From an uncultured Dietzia sp. (GTDB taxonomy: Bacteria > Actinomycetota > Actinomycetes > Mycobacteriales > Mycobacteriaceae), in contig NZ_CALMYY010000123.1 of NCBI RefSeq assembly GCF_937873725.1, positions 1 to 59,519 on the forward strand: a stretch of DNA of 59,519 nt. The letters run 5' to 3'. A program made the translations under genes and the position numbers. Under the pieces are notes generated by a model. The model saw only the letters and a program-made list of their open reading frames with translations. It searched no databases and was not told the DNA's origin. How positions within the stretch are numbered: position 1 is the first letter of the stretch; each line of letters starts with the position of its first letter. Positions 17,728 to 28,403 of the stretch are shown here, piece by piece.

Positions 17728-17819
17728 ACGGATCGGCAATGGATCCCCGACCTGCCGCGTTGACCCATGGTGACGGGCCGACTGCCACTCCTGTGGCTCC
17801 GGACGTCAGACCGGGCCAC

Positions 17820-17825
17820 TACAGT
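17820..17825 (+). promoter_or_regulatory. Possible -10 box proximal to clpC
   Basis: TACAGT lies 31 bases before the clpC ATG, leaving a leader with GAGGT as a weak ribosome site. No good -35 at 16-18 bases. A second promoter may use TTGACC at 17760. Confidence 0.35.
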
Positions 17826-17856
17826 GGTGAAAACCCGAGGAATGTGAGGTAGCACG

Positions 17857-20505
<2,649 letters not shown>

Positions 20506-20515
20506 GCCGGACCCT

Positions 20516-20561
20516 GCACGAGAAGACGGCCCCCGCCACGGCGGGGGCCGTCTTCTCGTGC
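20516..20561. terminator. Bidirectional terminator between clpC and the flavin reductase gene
   Basis: A perfect 22-bp inverted repeat (arms 20516-20537 and 20540-20561) with only two bases between the arms, so the stem closes on a small loop. No T-run follows on either side. It lies between convergent genes, 11 bases after the clpC stop and 23 before the next stop, and would serve both strands. Confidence 0.85.
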
Positions 20562-20583
20562 GTGACGCGCCGAAAGCGGCCGG

Positions 20584-21117
20584 TCAGTCCGTGGAGGAGG
20601 GGGGCACCGCCCGCAGGCCTCCGTCGACGATCACGAGCGGGTCGCTCGGATGGTCGTCGAACCAGGCGTCGAGCAGGCGGGCGATCACCAGGACGTGGTC
20701 GCCGGCGGGGACCAGGCGGTCGATCGCCACCCGGAGGCGCGCCCGCCCGCCGTGGAGCAGCGGTTCCCCGGTCTCCGCCCGGGTCCACAGCGAGGTGTCG
20801 GCAAAGCGGAGGTGGGACGGTCCGGCGAAGCGCAGGGCGAGCGCCTCGTCCCCCTCGCCCAGCAGATGAATCACCGCGGTTCGCGCGTCGAGCACCGCGG
20901 CCAGGCTCGACGAGGAGATCCCCACGTTGAAGCTCACCAGCGCGGGTTCCGACGACAGGCTCGACGGCGACGACGCGGTGAAACCGACCGGGCCGTCGGG
21001 ATCGTCGAGCGTGATGACGGTGACGCCGGCCGGGTGCAGACGCATCGCGCGACGGTGGACCTCGGCGGAGACGGAGGGCTGGGCTTCGGTGGTGGACACT
21101 GCGCGTAGTTCGGTCAT
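20584..21117 (-). CDS. Flavin reductase-like protein, probable FMN reductase of the sulfonate system
   Basis: Split-barrel flavin reductase family (177 residues). Typical blocks: MRLHPAGVTVITLDDPDGPVG, GFTASSPSSLSSEPALVSFN (flavin phosphate contact), and AVDARTAVIHLLGEGD-like helix. It likely reduces FMN with NAD(P)H and hands it to the SsuD monooxygenase encoded 1.4 kb away. This role is inferred from context; C. glutamicum uses a different flavin reductase family (SsuI). CAGACT six bases before the ATG suggests a leaderless start. Its regulation with ssu is not shown. Confidence 0.78.
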   Translation of the reverse strand: MTELRAVSTTEAQPSVSAEVHRRAMRLHPAGVTVITLDDPDGPVGFTASSPSSLSSEPALVSFNVGISSSSLAAVLDARTAVIHLLGEGDEALALRFAGPSHLRFADTSLWTRAETGEPLLHGGRARLRVAIDRLVPAGDHVLVIARLLDAWFDDHPSDPLVIVDGGLRAVPPSSTD

Positions 21118-21189
21118 GTGAGCAGTCTGTAAGTCGTCGTCACCGATGTCGATCCTTCCGCTCCCGGTGATCGGAAATGCCTCATGACC

Positions 21190-22365
21190 TCATGACACGG
21201 ACGAGAGCCGGGTCGTGAGGGCGGCCACCGGGTCGGCGGAGATCGCGTCGAGCGCCACGGCCATGGCCGCGAACTGCTGGATCCGGCCACCGGCCGTCGA
21301 GACCCGGAGGTCGGGTGCCCCGCCCCCGAGACGGCTCTCCCGCGTGGCCCTGAGCAGCGGGGTCAGGTAGCGCGGGTGATCGGTGAACGCCTGGCCGCAC
21401 AGCACGACGGAGTCGGGGCGGGTGATGGCGGAGATCAGGCCCACCAGGCGGCCCAGGGTCGTCGCGCGTTCCACGAGGATCGCGTCGGCCACCGGGTCGT
21501 GGCGGGCCCGGTCGGCGAGCTCGGGCACCGAGCCCACGGTGATGCCGCGGGTCGCCGCCGCACGGACCAGGCCGGAGTCGCCCACCACGTCGAGGAGTCC
21601 GGCACCCCGGTCGTCGAGATGGGTGGTCTCGCCCACGGGCAGGTGGGCGAGTTCGGCGGAGCCCGCCCGGGGGAGGTGGACGGAGCCGTCGATCACCAGG
21701 GCTGATCCGATGGACTCCCGTGCGTACACGACGAGCGTCGTGCCCCGATGGGTCTCGTGCCCGACCAGGAGTTCCGCCGCGGCCATCGCCTCGACGTGCG
21801 GTGCCACGGCGAACGGCACGCCGAGGCGGTCCGTGAAGAGGTCGGCGACGGGGACGTCCCGCCAGCCCAACAGATCGTGGTCGATCCTCCCGGGCCCGGT
21901 GATCCGGGCGGCGGTGGCGACCCCGCCCCAGACCAGCCGGCGATCCCGGTGGTCGTCGAGGAGCCGGAACGCGATCGCGGACAGCTCGTCGACGATCCGC
22001 TCCGGGTCGCACCCGGGGGTGGGGACGGCGTGCTCGGCGAGGATTCTGGCGCTGAGGTCGCAGATCGCGACCACGCTTCGGTGCAGTCCGATGTGGACGG
22101 CGACGGTCACCGGTCCGGCCGGATCGATCTCCACCGGGATGCTCGGCCGGCCGACGGACCCGTCGTGCATGAGTTCGGGCCGCTCCCGGATCACGCCCGT
22201 CGAGAGCAGGGCCGAGGTCGCGCGCCCGACGGTGGCCACCGAGAGGCCGGTGGTCGCCGCGACCTCGGGGCGGGAGACGGGCCCACGGAACCGGATCGCG
22301 CGCATGACCCTGGCCGAGCTCGCGGGGGAGAGGCGCAGTTCGGGTCGGGGTGTCCGGGGTGTCAT
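21190..22365 (-). CDS. ssuR: ROK-family transcriptional regulator, SsuR-like
   Basis: 391 residues: a winged-helix DNA-binding domain at about residues 12-75 (FRGPVSRPEVAATTGLSVAT), followed by a ROK sugar-kinase-like domain (RRLVWGGVATAARITGPG, LVVYARESIGSALVIDG). The ROK CXCGXXGCXE zinc motif is absent, so it is a regulator, not a kinase. Divergent from ssuD; in C. glutamicum the ROK protein SsuR activates ssu genes under sulfur limitation. TAGTCT seven bases before ATG 22365 implies a leaderless transcript. The McbR-type site lies 24-39 bases upstream of the start, in its promoter. Confidence 0.82.
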   Translation of the reverse strand: MTPRTPRPELRLSPASSARVMRAIRFRGPVSRPEVAATTGLSVATVGRATSALLSTGVIRERPELMHDGSVGRPSIPVEIDPAGPVTVAVHIGLHRSVVAICDLSARILAEHAVPTPGCDPERIVDELSAIAFRLLDDHRDRRLVWGGVATAARITGPGRIDHDLLGWRDVPVADLFTDRLGVPFAVAPHVEAMAAAELLVGHETHRGTTLVVYARESIGSALVIDGSVHLPRAGSAELAHLPVGETTHLDDRGAGLLDVVGDSGLVRAAATRGITVGSVPELADRARHDPVADAILVERATTLGRLVGLISAITRPDSVVLCGQAFTDHPRYLTPLLRATRESRLGGGAPDLRVSTAGGRIQQFAAMAVALDAISADPVAALTTRLSSVS

Positions 22366-22388
22366 GCGGGTGAGACTAGCACAGAGAA

Positions 22389-22404
22389 TAGACCGATCTG
22401 TCTA
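22389..22404. promoter_or_regulatory. McbR-type operator TAGAC-N6-GTCTA between ssuR and ssuD
   Basis: TAGACCGATCTGTCTA fits the C. glutamicum McbR pattern exactly and differs at one spacer base from the site in the rhodanese promoter at 8997. It lies 11 bases upstream of the ssuR -10 box. The site also covers the best -35-like hexamer (TAGACC) for ssuD, so it could repress both directions when sulfur is ample. No mcbR gene is in the window. Confidence 0.7.
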
Positions 22405-22428
22405 GTTGGGTTAAGGGTTTCGTTCAGG

Positions 22429-22515
22429 ATGGTGACAACGTTGGCCGCCGGGTGTCCGCCGACCCCACGATGGGTCGGTCCGTTGCCGTCCAGTCCGCCG
22501 AGGAGTCCTCAGTGA
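22429..22515 (+). CDS. Possible 28-codon leader ORF overlapping the ssuD start
   Basis: ATG 22429 (or GTG 22432) opens a Pro-rich ORF with a single Cys that ends in TGA inside the ssuD start codon (GTGA). The layout mirrors the ORF before the rhodanese-like gene. No clear -10 box fits a leaderless start here, so support is weaker. Confidence 0.3.
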   Translation: MVTTLAAGCPPTPRWVGPLPSSPPRSPQ

Positions 22516-23735
22516 CCACCGACCAGACACCCCAGTCCGCCGCTCCCCGCGGCCTGCGCTTCCACTGGTTCCTGCCCACCTACGGGGACTCGCGCAACCT
22601 CGTGGCCGGGGGACACGGCACCTTCATGTCCGGGGATCGGCCCGCGACGCTGCCCTACCTCCGGCAGATCGTGGCCGCCGCCGAGCACAACGGGTTCGAG
22701 TCGCTGCTCACCCCGACCGGCGCCTGGTGCGAGGACGCGCTGATCACCGCGGCCCTGCTCGCCGACGCCGGCGAGCGGATCAAGTTCCTCGTCGCGCTGC
22801 GTCCGGGGCTCATGAGCCCCACCCTCGCCGCGCAGATGGCCGCCACCTTCCAGTGGCAGTCCCACGGTCGGCTGGCGCTCAACGTGGTGACCGGCGGGGA
22901 ATCCCGTGAGCAGCGTGCCTACGGCGACTTCCTCGACAAGGAGGGCCGCTACGCCCGCGCCGACGAATTCCTGGAGGTGGTGCGTGGACTGTGGACCTCG
23001 CCGGAGCCCCTGTCCTTCCACGGGGAGCACCTCGCCGTCGTGGACTCGGTCCTGGCCCGTCGGCCCGACCCGGTCCCGCCGATCTTCTTCGGCGGATCCT
23101 CCGCCGCGGGGATCAGGGTGGCCGCCCGCCACGCCGACACCTACCTCACCTGGGGGGAGCCGCCCGCGGCGGTGGCGGAGAAGCTCGATCGTGTCCGCGC
23201 GGCGGCCGCCGGGAACGGCCGCACCCTGGACTACGGCATCCGGCTCCACGTGATCGCCCGGGACACCTCCGAGCAGGCCTGGGCCGAAGCCGAGCGACTG
23301 CTGGCCGGCGTCGATCCCGCCGACGTCGAGCGCGTCCAGCGGTCGCTGGCCGCGAGCGAGTCGGAGGGGCAGCGGCGGATGCTCGACCTGCACGGCGGCC
23401 GGGCGGACTCGCTGGAGATCGCGCCCAACCTGTGGGCCGGCGTCGGGCTGGTCCGCGGCGGGGCGGGCACGGCACTCGTGGGATCGCACGAGGAGGTCGC
23501 CGACCGGATCGCGGAGTACGCGGACCTGGGGCTCACCCACTTCGTCCTGTCCGGATACCCGCACCTGGAGGAGGCGTTCACCTTCGGCGAGGGGGTCCTG
23601 CCCGTCCTCGCCCGCCGCGGACTCCGGACTCCGGGTGGGGCCCGGGAGGAGATCGTGTCCGTGCCGTTCGCGGGTCCCGCCGACACCGCATCAGCCGACA
23701 CCCAGCCCAGGGAGCCCGCCTTCGTGGGCGGGTGA
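22512..23735 (+). CDS. ssuD: FMNH2-dependent alkanesulfonate monooxygenase
   Basis: LLM-class flavin monooxygenase that desulfonates alkanesulfonates to aldehyde and sulfite. The 407-residue protein has GLRFHWFLPTYGDSR at the N-terminus and TPTGAWCEDALITAALL with the conserved active-site-region Cys. FLVALRPGLMSPTLAAQMAA, LALNVVTGGESREQRAYGDF, PIFFGGSSAAGIRVAARHAD and YGIRLHVIARDT, also SsuD signatures, follow. GAGGAG six bases before GTG 22512 supports this start; an in-frame GTG at 22452 would add 20 residues. First gene of ssuD-C-B-A. Confidence 0.93.
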   Translation: MTTDQTPQSAAPRGLRFHWFLPTYGDSRNLVAGGHGTFMSGDRPATLPYLRQIVAAAEHNGFESLLTPTGAWCEDALITAALLADAGERIKFLVALRPGLMSPTLAAQMAATFQWQSHGRLALNVVTGGESREQRAYGDFLDKEGRYARADEFLEVVRGLWTSPEPLSFHGEHLAVVDSVLARRPDPVPPIFFGGSSAAGIRVAARHADTYLTWGEPPAAVAEKLDRVRAAAAGNGRTLDYGIRLHVIARDTSEQAWAEAERLLAGVDPADVERVQRSLAASESEGQRRMLDLHGGRADSLEIAPNLWAGVGLVRGGAGTALVGSHEEVADRIAEYADLGLTHFVLSGYPHLEEAFTFGEGVLPVLARRGLRTPGGAREEIVSVPFAGPADTASADTQPREPAFVGG

Positions 23736-23754
23736 GAACTCCAGGAGACGCCTC

Positions 23755-24624
23755 ATGACCATTGTTCTGGAATCCCCGGCTCAGACCGGCACGGATCCCG
23801 CGTCCACCACGTCCACTACGGAGACCGACGCCACCGCACCCGCGCCGGGCGAGGTGGGCCGACGCCGCAGCCGCCGCCGCGGCCGGACCGCCTGGCTGCG
23901 CTGGCTCAGTCCGATCGCGTTGCTCGTGCTGTGGCAGATCGCGGGCGCCACCGGGGTCCTGCCCGAACGGGTCCTTCCCGCCCCGCAGCTCATCGCCGGG
24001 TCCGCGCTGGAGCTCATCGAGTCCGGAGAGCTCGGCCGGGCGTTGGCCGTCTCGAGCATCCGGGTGGCCCAGGGGTTCGTCCTCGGCGCCGTCGCGGGGC
24101 TCGTCCTGGGCGTGGTCGTGGGCTCGTCGCGGATCGCCGACGCGCTCGTCGATCCGCCCCTGCAGATGATCCGCGCCCTGCCGCACCTGGGGCTGATCCC
24201 GCTGTTCATCCTGTGGTTCGGCATCGGTGAGACCCCCAAGGTCCTGCTCATCGCCCTGGGCGTGATCTTCCCGATCTACCTCAACACCGCCTCCGGCCTG
24301 CGGCAGGTCGACCCGAAGCTCCGCGACATGGCGACGGTGTTCGGGTTCGGCCGCCGCCAGCGGCTGACCGAGGTGATCCTGCCGTCGATCGCGCCGCAGG
24401 TCCTGGTGGGCGTCCGGCAGTCGCTCGCGATCGGCTGGCTCACGCTGATCGTGGCCGAGCAGCTCAACGCCACCAACGGGATCGGCTACCTCATCATGAA
24501 CGCCCGCGACTACTTCCGGATCGACGTGATCCTCGTCGGCCTGATCGTCTACGCGCTCCTGGGGATCGCCACGGACGCCGTCGTCCGCCTCGCCGAGGCC
24601 CGGGCCCTGCGCCACTACCGCTGA
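23755..24624 (+). CDS. ssuC: Sulfonate ABC transporter permease
   Basis: Inner-membrane permease (289 residues) of an SsuABC-type importer. After an Arg-rich N-terminal tail it has about six membrane segments and the EAA-type cytoplasmic loop (DPKLRDMATVFGFGRRQRLT) that contacts the ATPase. PLQMIRALPHLGLIPLFILWFG is the typical family segment. ATG has AGGAG upstream, 19 bases after ssuD. It works with SsuB and SsuA. Confidence 0.92.
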   Translation: MTIVLESPAQTGTDPASTTSTTETDATAPAPGEVGRRRSRRRGRTAWLRWLSPIALLVLWQIAGATGVLPERVLPAPQLIAGSALELIESGELGRALAVSSIRVAQGFVLGAVAGLVLGVVVGSSRIADALVDPPLQMIRALPHLGLIPLFILWFGIGETPKVLLIALGVIFPIYLNTASGLRQVDPKLRDMATVFGFGRRQRLTEVILPSIAPQVLVGVRQSLAIGWLTLIVAEQLNATNGIGYLIMNARDYFRIDVILVGLIVYALLGIATDAVVRLAEARALRHYR

Positions 24625-24650
24625 CCACCGAATCCCAGGAGGTACCGAGA

Positions 24651-25385
24651 ATGACCACCACCCTCGCCCCCGCGGGCGCGCTGCGGGGAGTGACCCGTCG
24701 CTTCGGCGACACCACCGTCCTGCGCCGACTCGACCTGGAGATCCCCCGCGGGGAGATCACCGCGCTGCTCGGGCGCAGCGGCAGCGGGAAGTCCACGGCC
24801 CTGCGGATCCTCGCGGGCCTGGACCGGGACCACGACGAGGGGACCGTCCTCATCGACGGCGCTCCGGCGGTGGTGTTCCAGGATTCGCGGCTGCTGCCCT
24901 GGCGGACCGTCGCGGAGAACGTGCGGCACGGGCTGAACCGGGTCGACGTCGGCCGGGTCGAGAAGACCACCCGCGTGACCGGGATCCTCGCCGAGGTGGG
25001 CCTGGACGGCCGCGAGTCCGCGTACCCCGGGGAACTCTCCGGGGGCCAGGCCCAGCGGACCTCGCTCGCCCGGGCGCTCGTCGCCGAGCCCGCGCTGCTG
25101 CTCCTCGACGAGCCGTTCGGCGCGCTCGACGCGCTCACCCGGCGCGCCATGCACCGGCTGCTGCTGCGGCTGTGGGAGCACCACGGCTTCGGGGTCCTGC
25201 TGGTGACGCACGACGTGGACGAGGCGGTGGCCCTGGCCGACCGCGTGCTGGTCCTGGACCACGGCGTGGTCGCCCACACCGAGACCATCGACCGGCCCCG
25301 CGGCGGGGACCGGAGCCCCCACCACCACCGTTCCCTGCTCGACGCTCTGGGCGTCGACCACACAGATGAGGACTACGCGATATGA
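24651..25385 (+). CDS. ssuB: Sulfonate ABC transporter ATP-binding protein
   Basis: ABC ATPase (244 residues) with Walker A LLGRSGSGKSTALRIL, Q-loop VVFQDSRLLPWRT, signature ELSGGQAQRTSLARAL, Walker B LLLLDEPFGALD and H-loop LLVTHDVDEAVALADRV, all intact. The C-terminus is His-rich. AGGAGG precedes the ATG. The stop overlaps the ssuA start (ATGA). Confidence 0.94.
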   Translation: MTTTLAPAGALRGVTRRFGDTTVLRRLDLEIPRGEITALLGRSGSGKSTALRILAGLDRDHDEGTVLIDGAPAVVFQDSRLLPWRTVAENVRHGLNRVDVGRVEKTTRVTGILAEVGLDGRESAYPGELSGGQAQRTSLARALVAEPALLLLDEPFGALDALTRRAMHRLLLRLWEHHGFGVLLVTHDVDEAVALADRVLVLDHGVVAHTETIDRPRGGDRSPHHHRSLLDALGVDHTDEDYAI

Positions 25386-26422
25386 CGACCACCACCCCGC
25401 GATCCACCACCGTCGCGGGGCTGTTCGCCCTGGCGCTCGTCGCCCTGCTCGTCGGGTCCGGCTGCGCCACCCGCGAGTCCAGGGTCGAGGCCCCCGTACC
25501 GGAGCGGGTCGATCCGGCGGGCCTGTCCGATCTCGTGCTGAAGGTGGGGGACCAGAAGGGCGGGACCCAGGCGATACTCACCGCGGCCGGCACGCTCGAC
25601 GACCTGCCGTACAGGGTGGAGTTCTCCACCTTCACCTCCGGTCCGCCGCAGGTGGAGGCGCTCAACGCCGGGCAGATCGACGTCGCGGTGACGGGGAACA
25701 CCCCGCCGGTCTTCGGCGCCGCCGCCGGCGCGCGGGTGTCGATCGTCTCCGCGTACGCCAACGGCGGGGAGGGCGACAGGATCCTCGTCGCCGGGGATTC
25801 CCCGGTCCGGTCGGTGGCCGACCTGGCCGGCCGGAAGGTGCTGGTGGCCAAGGGCACCTCGGCCCACGGGCACCTGCTGCTCCAGCTCCGCAGGGCCGGC
25901 GTCGACCCGGAGTCCGTCGAGCTGATATTCCTCCAGCCCGCCGAGGCCGGTTCCGCGTTCTCCCGCGGTGACGCGGACGCCTGGGCCATCTGGGACCCGT
26001 ACACCGCCATCGCCGAGACCACCACCGACGTCCGGACCATCGCGACGGCGGCCGAGGCGTCCAACGGGTTCTGGTTCGGGCTCGCCTCGGACGACGCGCT
26101 CGCGGACGCCCGGCGGCAGACGGCGATCGCCGACTTCCTGGTCCGGCTCGCCGAGGCGGGGACCTGGACGGCGGAGCACCCCGCGGAGTGGGCGGCCTAC
26201 TACGGCGAGGCCGTGGGACTGGCGCCCGCGGCGGCCGAGTTGTCCCAGAGCCGCAGCACCCGCCGGCCCGTCGCGCTCGCGGACACGATCGGGCCGGAGC
26301 AGGAACTCGCCGACGTCTTCACCGAGGACGGGCAGATCGACCCCGTGGACGTCGCGGCGCTGGTGGACGACCGCTACCAGGACGTGCTCGCGCCGGTGGT
26401 CGGCCCGGTTCCCGCGCGGTAG
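25382..26422 (+). CDS. ssuA: Sulfonate ABC transporter substrate-binding lipoprotein
   Basis: Captures aliphatic sulfonates outside the membrane. 346 residues with a lipoprotein signal ending LLVGSGC, then an NMT1/SsuA-like binding fold: LVLKVGDQKGGTQAIL, VEALNAGQIDVAVTGNTPPV, GRKVLVAKGTSAHGHLLLQL and DADAWAIWDPYTA. The exact sulfonate cannot be told; taurine or short alkanesulfonates are likely. Last gene of the operon, converging on mhuD with eight bases between. Confidence 0.93.
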   Translation: MTTTTPRSTTVAGLFALALVALLVGSGCATRESRVEAPVPERVDPAGLSDLVLKVGDQKGGTQAILTAAGTLDDLPYRVEFSTFTSGPPQVEALNAGQIDVAVTGNTPPVFGAAAGARVSIVSAYANGGEGDRILVAGDSPVRSVADLAGRKVLVAKGTSAHGHLLLQLRRAGVDPESVELIFLQPAEAGSAFSRGDADAWAIWDPYTAIAETTTDVRTIATAAEASNGFWFGLASDDALADARRQTAIADFLVRLAEAGTWTAEHPAEWAAYYGEAVGLAPAAAELSQSRSTRRPVALADTIGPEQELADVFTEDGQIDPVDVAALVDDRYQDVLAPVVGPVPAR

Positions 26423-26430
26423 CGGGCGGG

Positions 26431-26739
26431 TCAGGCGGGGCGCGTGACGTCCAGCACCACGTCGAACTCCAGCATGGTGGCGCCCTCGGCGACGGGCTTG
26501 CCGTGCTGCCCGGCGTGGGCCGAGCGGGCGTCGCCGTCGCGCCAGGCGGCGAAGGACTCCTCGTCCTCCCAGGTGGTCACCACGAAATAGCGGGTCTCGC
26601 CCGCGGTGGGACGCAGGAGCTGGAACCCGAGGAACCCGGGGGAGTTCTCCACGGTGTGCGCGCGCTCGGCAAAGCGGCGCTCGAGCTCGGCGCCGGCCTG
26701 CGGCGGGACGGACAGGGCATTGATCTTCACGATGGCCAT
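26431..26739 (-). CDS. mhuD: Heme-degrading monooxygenase, MhuD-like
   Basis: Cytoplasmic ABM-fold enzyme that opens heme and releases iron (mycobilin-type products in M. tuberculosis). With ATG 26739 the 102-residue protein aligns without gaps to MhuD over its first 75 residues. The key residues fall at the same numbers: Asn7 (VKINAL), Trp66 and His75. ENSPGFLGFQLLRP and TMLEFDVVLDV are also shared. TAGGTT seven bases before this ATG marks a leaderless start, ruling against an in-frame TTG nine bases upstream. That promoter overlaps the end of mutY. Confidence 0.93.
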   Translation of the reverse strand: MAIVKINALSVPPQAGAELERRFAERAHTVENSPGFLGFQLLRPTAGETRYFVVTTWEDEESFAAWRDGDARSAHAGQHGKPVAEGATMLEFDVVLDVTRPA

Positions 26740-26749
26740 GGCGGTCAAC

Positions 26750-27622
26750 CTACCCTCGGGGCAGCGAGTAGTCGCCCCCGTCCCGCACCACGAGTCCGTC
26801 GGTCAGCAGCGACTCCAGGGCCCGACCGCGCTGGGCGGCGTCGGGCCACACCGCGTCGAGTCGGCCGGGGGTGGCCGTGCCGTCGCCGTCGCGCAGGACG
26901 TCGAGCAGCAGCCCCCGGACCTGCCTGTCGGTGCCGGCGAACGCCTGGGCCCTGCGCCGCGGGCCGTCCCACTCGGGCTTCCCGGCGGCCACCCACGCGC
27001 ACGTGGAGGCAAGGGGGCAGTCGTCGCAGCGCGGGACCCGCGCGGTGCACACCAGCGCGCCCAGCTCCATCACCGCCACGGAGAAGGCCACGGCCCGTCC
27101 GCGTTCGGCGGGCAGGAGAGCGGCGACCGTCTCGAGGTCGCGGCGGGTCGACGGCGGCCCGGCCTCGGCGGCGCCGTGCACCGCGCGCGCGACCACCCGC
27201 CGCACGTTGGTGTCCACCACGGGGACGCGTTGTCCGTATGCGAAGCAGGCCACGGCGCGCGCGGTGTAGTCGCCCACGCCGGGGAGGGAGAGGAGGGCGT
27301 CGACGTCGGTGGGTACCCGGCCGTCGTGCCGGTCGACGACGACGAGGGCGCACTCCTGCAGCCGGAGCGCGCGGCGGGGGTAGCCGAGCTTGCCCCACAT
27401 GCGGATCACGTCGGCCGGGGCGGCCGCGGCGAGATCGGCGGGGCCGGGCCGGCGCTCGAGCCACGCCCGCCAGACCGGCTCCACCCGGGCGACCGGGGTC
27501 TGTTGGCTCATGACCTCGCAGAGCAGGATCTCCCAGGGGCCGACCTCGTCCCCGCGCCACGGCAGGGACCGGCCCGCCCGGTCGAACCAGGAGAGCAGAG
27601 CGGGTGTGTCGACGGAGGTCAC
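26750..27622 (-). CDS. mutY: A/G-specific adenine DNA glycosylase
   Basis: Removes adenine opposite 8-oxoguanine. HhH-GPD fold: catalytic Glu in CEVMSQQTPVARV, hairpin LPGVGDYTARAVACFAYG, catalytic Asp in VPVVDTNVRRVVARAV, and a 4Fe-4S site with spacing C-x6-C-x2-C-x5-C (CTARVPRCDDCPLASTC). The C-terminal NUDIX-like MutT domain is shortened, as in M. tuberculosis MutY. GTG 27622 gives 290 residues; an in-frame TTG at 27652 would add ten. Divergent from canB. Confidence 0.93.
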   Translation of the reverse strand: MTSVDTPALLSWFDRAGRSLPWRGDEVGPWEILLCEVMSQQTPVARVEPVWRAWLERRPGPADLAAAAPADVIRMWGKLGYPRRALRLQECALVVVDRHDGRVPTDVDALLSLPGVGDYTARAVACFAYGQRVPVVDTNVRRVVARAVHGAAEAGPPSTRRDLETVAALLPAERGRAVAFSVAVMELGALVCTARVPRCDDCPLASTCAWVAAGKPEWDGPRRRAQAFAGTDRQVRGLLLDVLRDGDGTATPGRLDAVWPDAAQRGRALESLLTDGLVVRDGGDYSLPRG

Positions 27623-27660
27623 CTTGGGGCCGCCGGGGTGGGGTGTGCACAATATGAGCC

Positions 27661-28314
27661 ATGCCTCATACCAACCCCATCAGTGCGTGGACCTCGCTCC
27701 GGGACGGGAACCATCGATTCGTCGGTGGCGAGATGCGTCATCCGAGCCAGAATACCGAGCGTCGGGCGCAGCTCGTCGCCGCGCAGCACCCCAAGGCCGT
27801 CCTCTTCGGGTGTTCGGACTCGCGAGTGGCGGCCGAGATCATCTTCGACCAGGGGCTCGGCGACCTCTTCGTCATCCGCACCGCCGGCCACATCATCGAC
27901 ACGGCCGTGCTCGGGTCGATCGAGTACGCGGTCCACGTGCTGGACACGCCGCTCATCGTGGTGCTCGGTCACGACAGCTGCGGCGCGGTCAAGGCCACCG
28001 TCGACGCGTTGAACACCGGCGAGATCCCGCCGGGGTTCCTGCGCGACGTGGTGGAGAAGGTGTCGCCGTCGATCCTCAACGGCCGACGCGAGGGACTCAG
28101 CAGCATCGACGACTACGAGGCGCGCCACGTGCTGGAGACCGGCGAGCTGCTGGAGCAGCGGTCCAAGATCATCAGCGAGCGGATCGAGGACGGCCGGCTG
28201 GCCATCGTCGGGGTGACGTACAAGCTCTCGGACGGGCACGCGTACCTGCGCAGCGTGGTGGGCGACGTCCACGACACCCCGCACGGCCCGGGCGAGGAGA
28301 TGGTCGCCGTCTAG
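27661..28314 (+). CDS. canB: Beta-carbonic anhydrase
   Basis: Interconverts CO2 and bicarbonate. Zinc site CSDSR (Cys51, Asp53, Arg55) and HDSCGAV (His and Cys) are intact; the 217-residue length and HPSQNTERRAQLVAAQHPKA block resemble Rv3588c. CAATAT at 27650-27655 ends five bases before the ATG, suggesting a leaderless transcript. Its neighbours mutY and the membrane-anchored protein are the same as in M. tuberculosis. Confidence 0.95.
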   Translation: MPHTNPISAWTSLRDGNHRFVGGEMRHPSQNTERRAQLVAAQHPKAVLFGCSDSRVAAEIIFDQGLGDLFVIRTAGHIIDTAVLGSIEYAVHVLDTPLIVVLGHDSCGAVKATVDALNTGEIPPGFLRDVVEKVSPSILNGRREGLSSIDDYEARHVLETGELLEQRSKIISERIEDGRLAIVGVTYKLSDGHAYLRSVVGDVHDTPHGPGEEMVAV

Positions 28315-28388
28315 CGTCCGCGCACGGGAAGGGGGCCTGGTCGGGGGACACGCCGCGAGGGGGCCCCGACCCGGCGCGGCCCCGGCCC

Positions 28389-28403
28389 TAGAGTGGCCCC
28401 GTG
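28389..28403 (+). promoter_or_regulatory. Leaderless promoter -10 box
   Basis: TAGAGT ends six bases before GTG 28401 of the membrane-anchored protein gene; no ribosome site is present. Confidence 0.5.
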
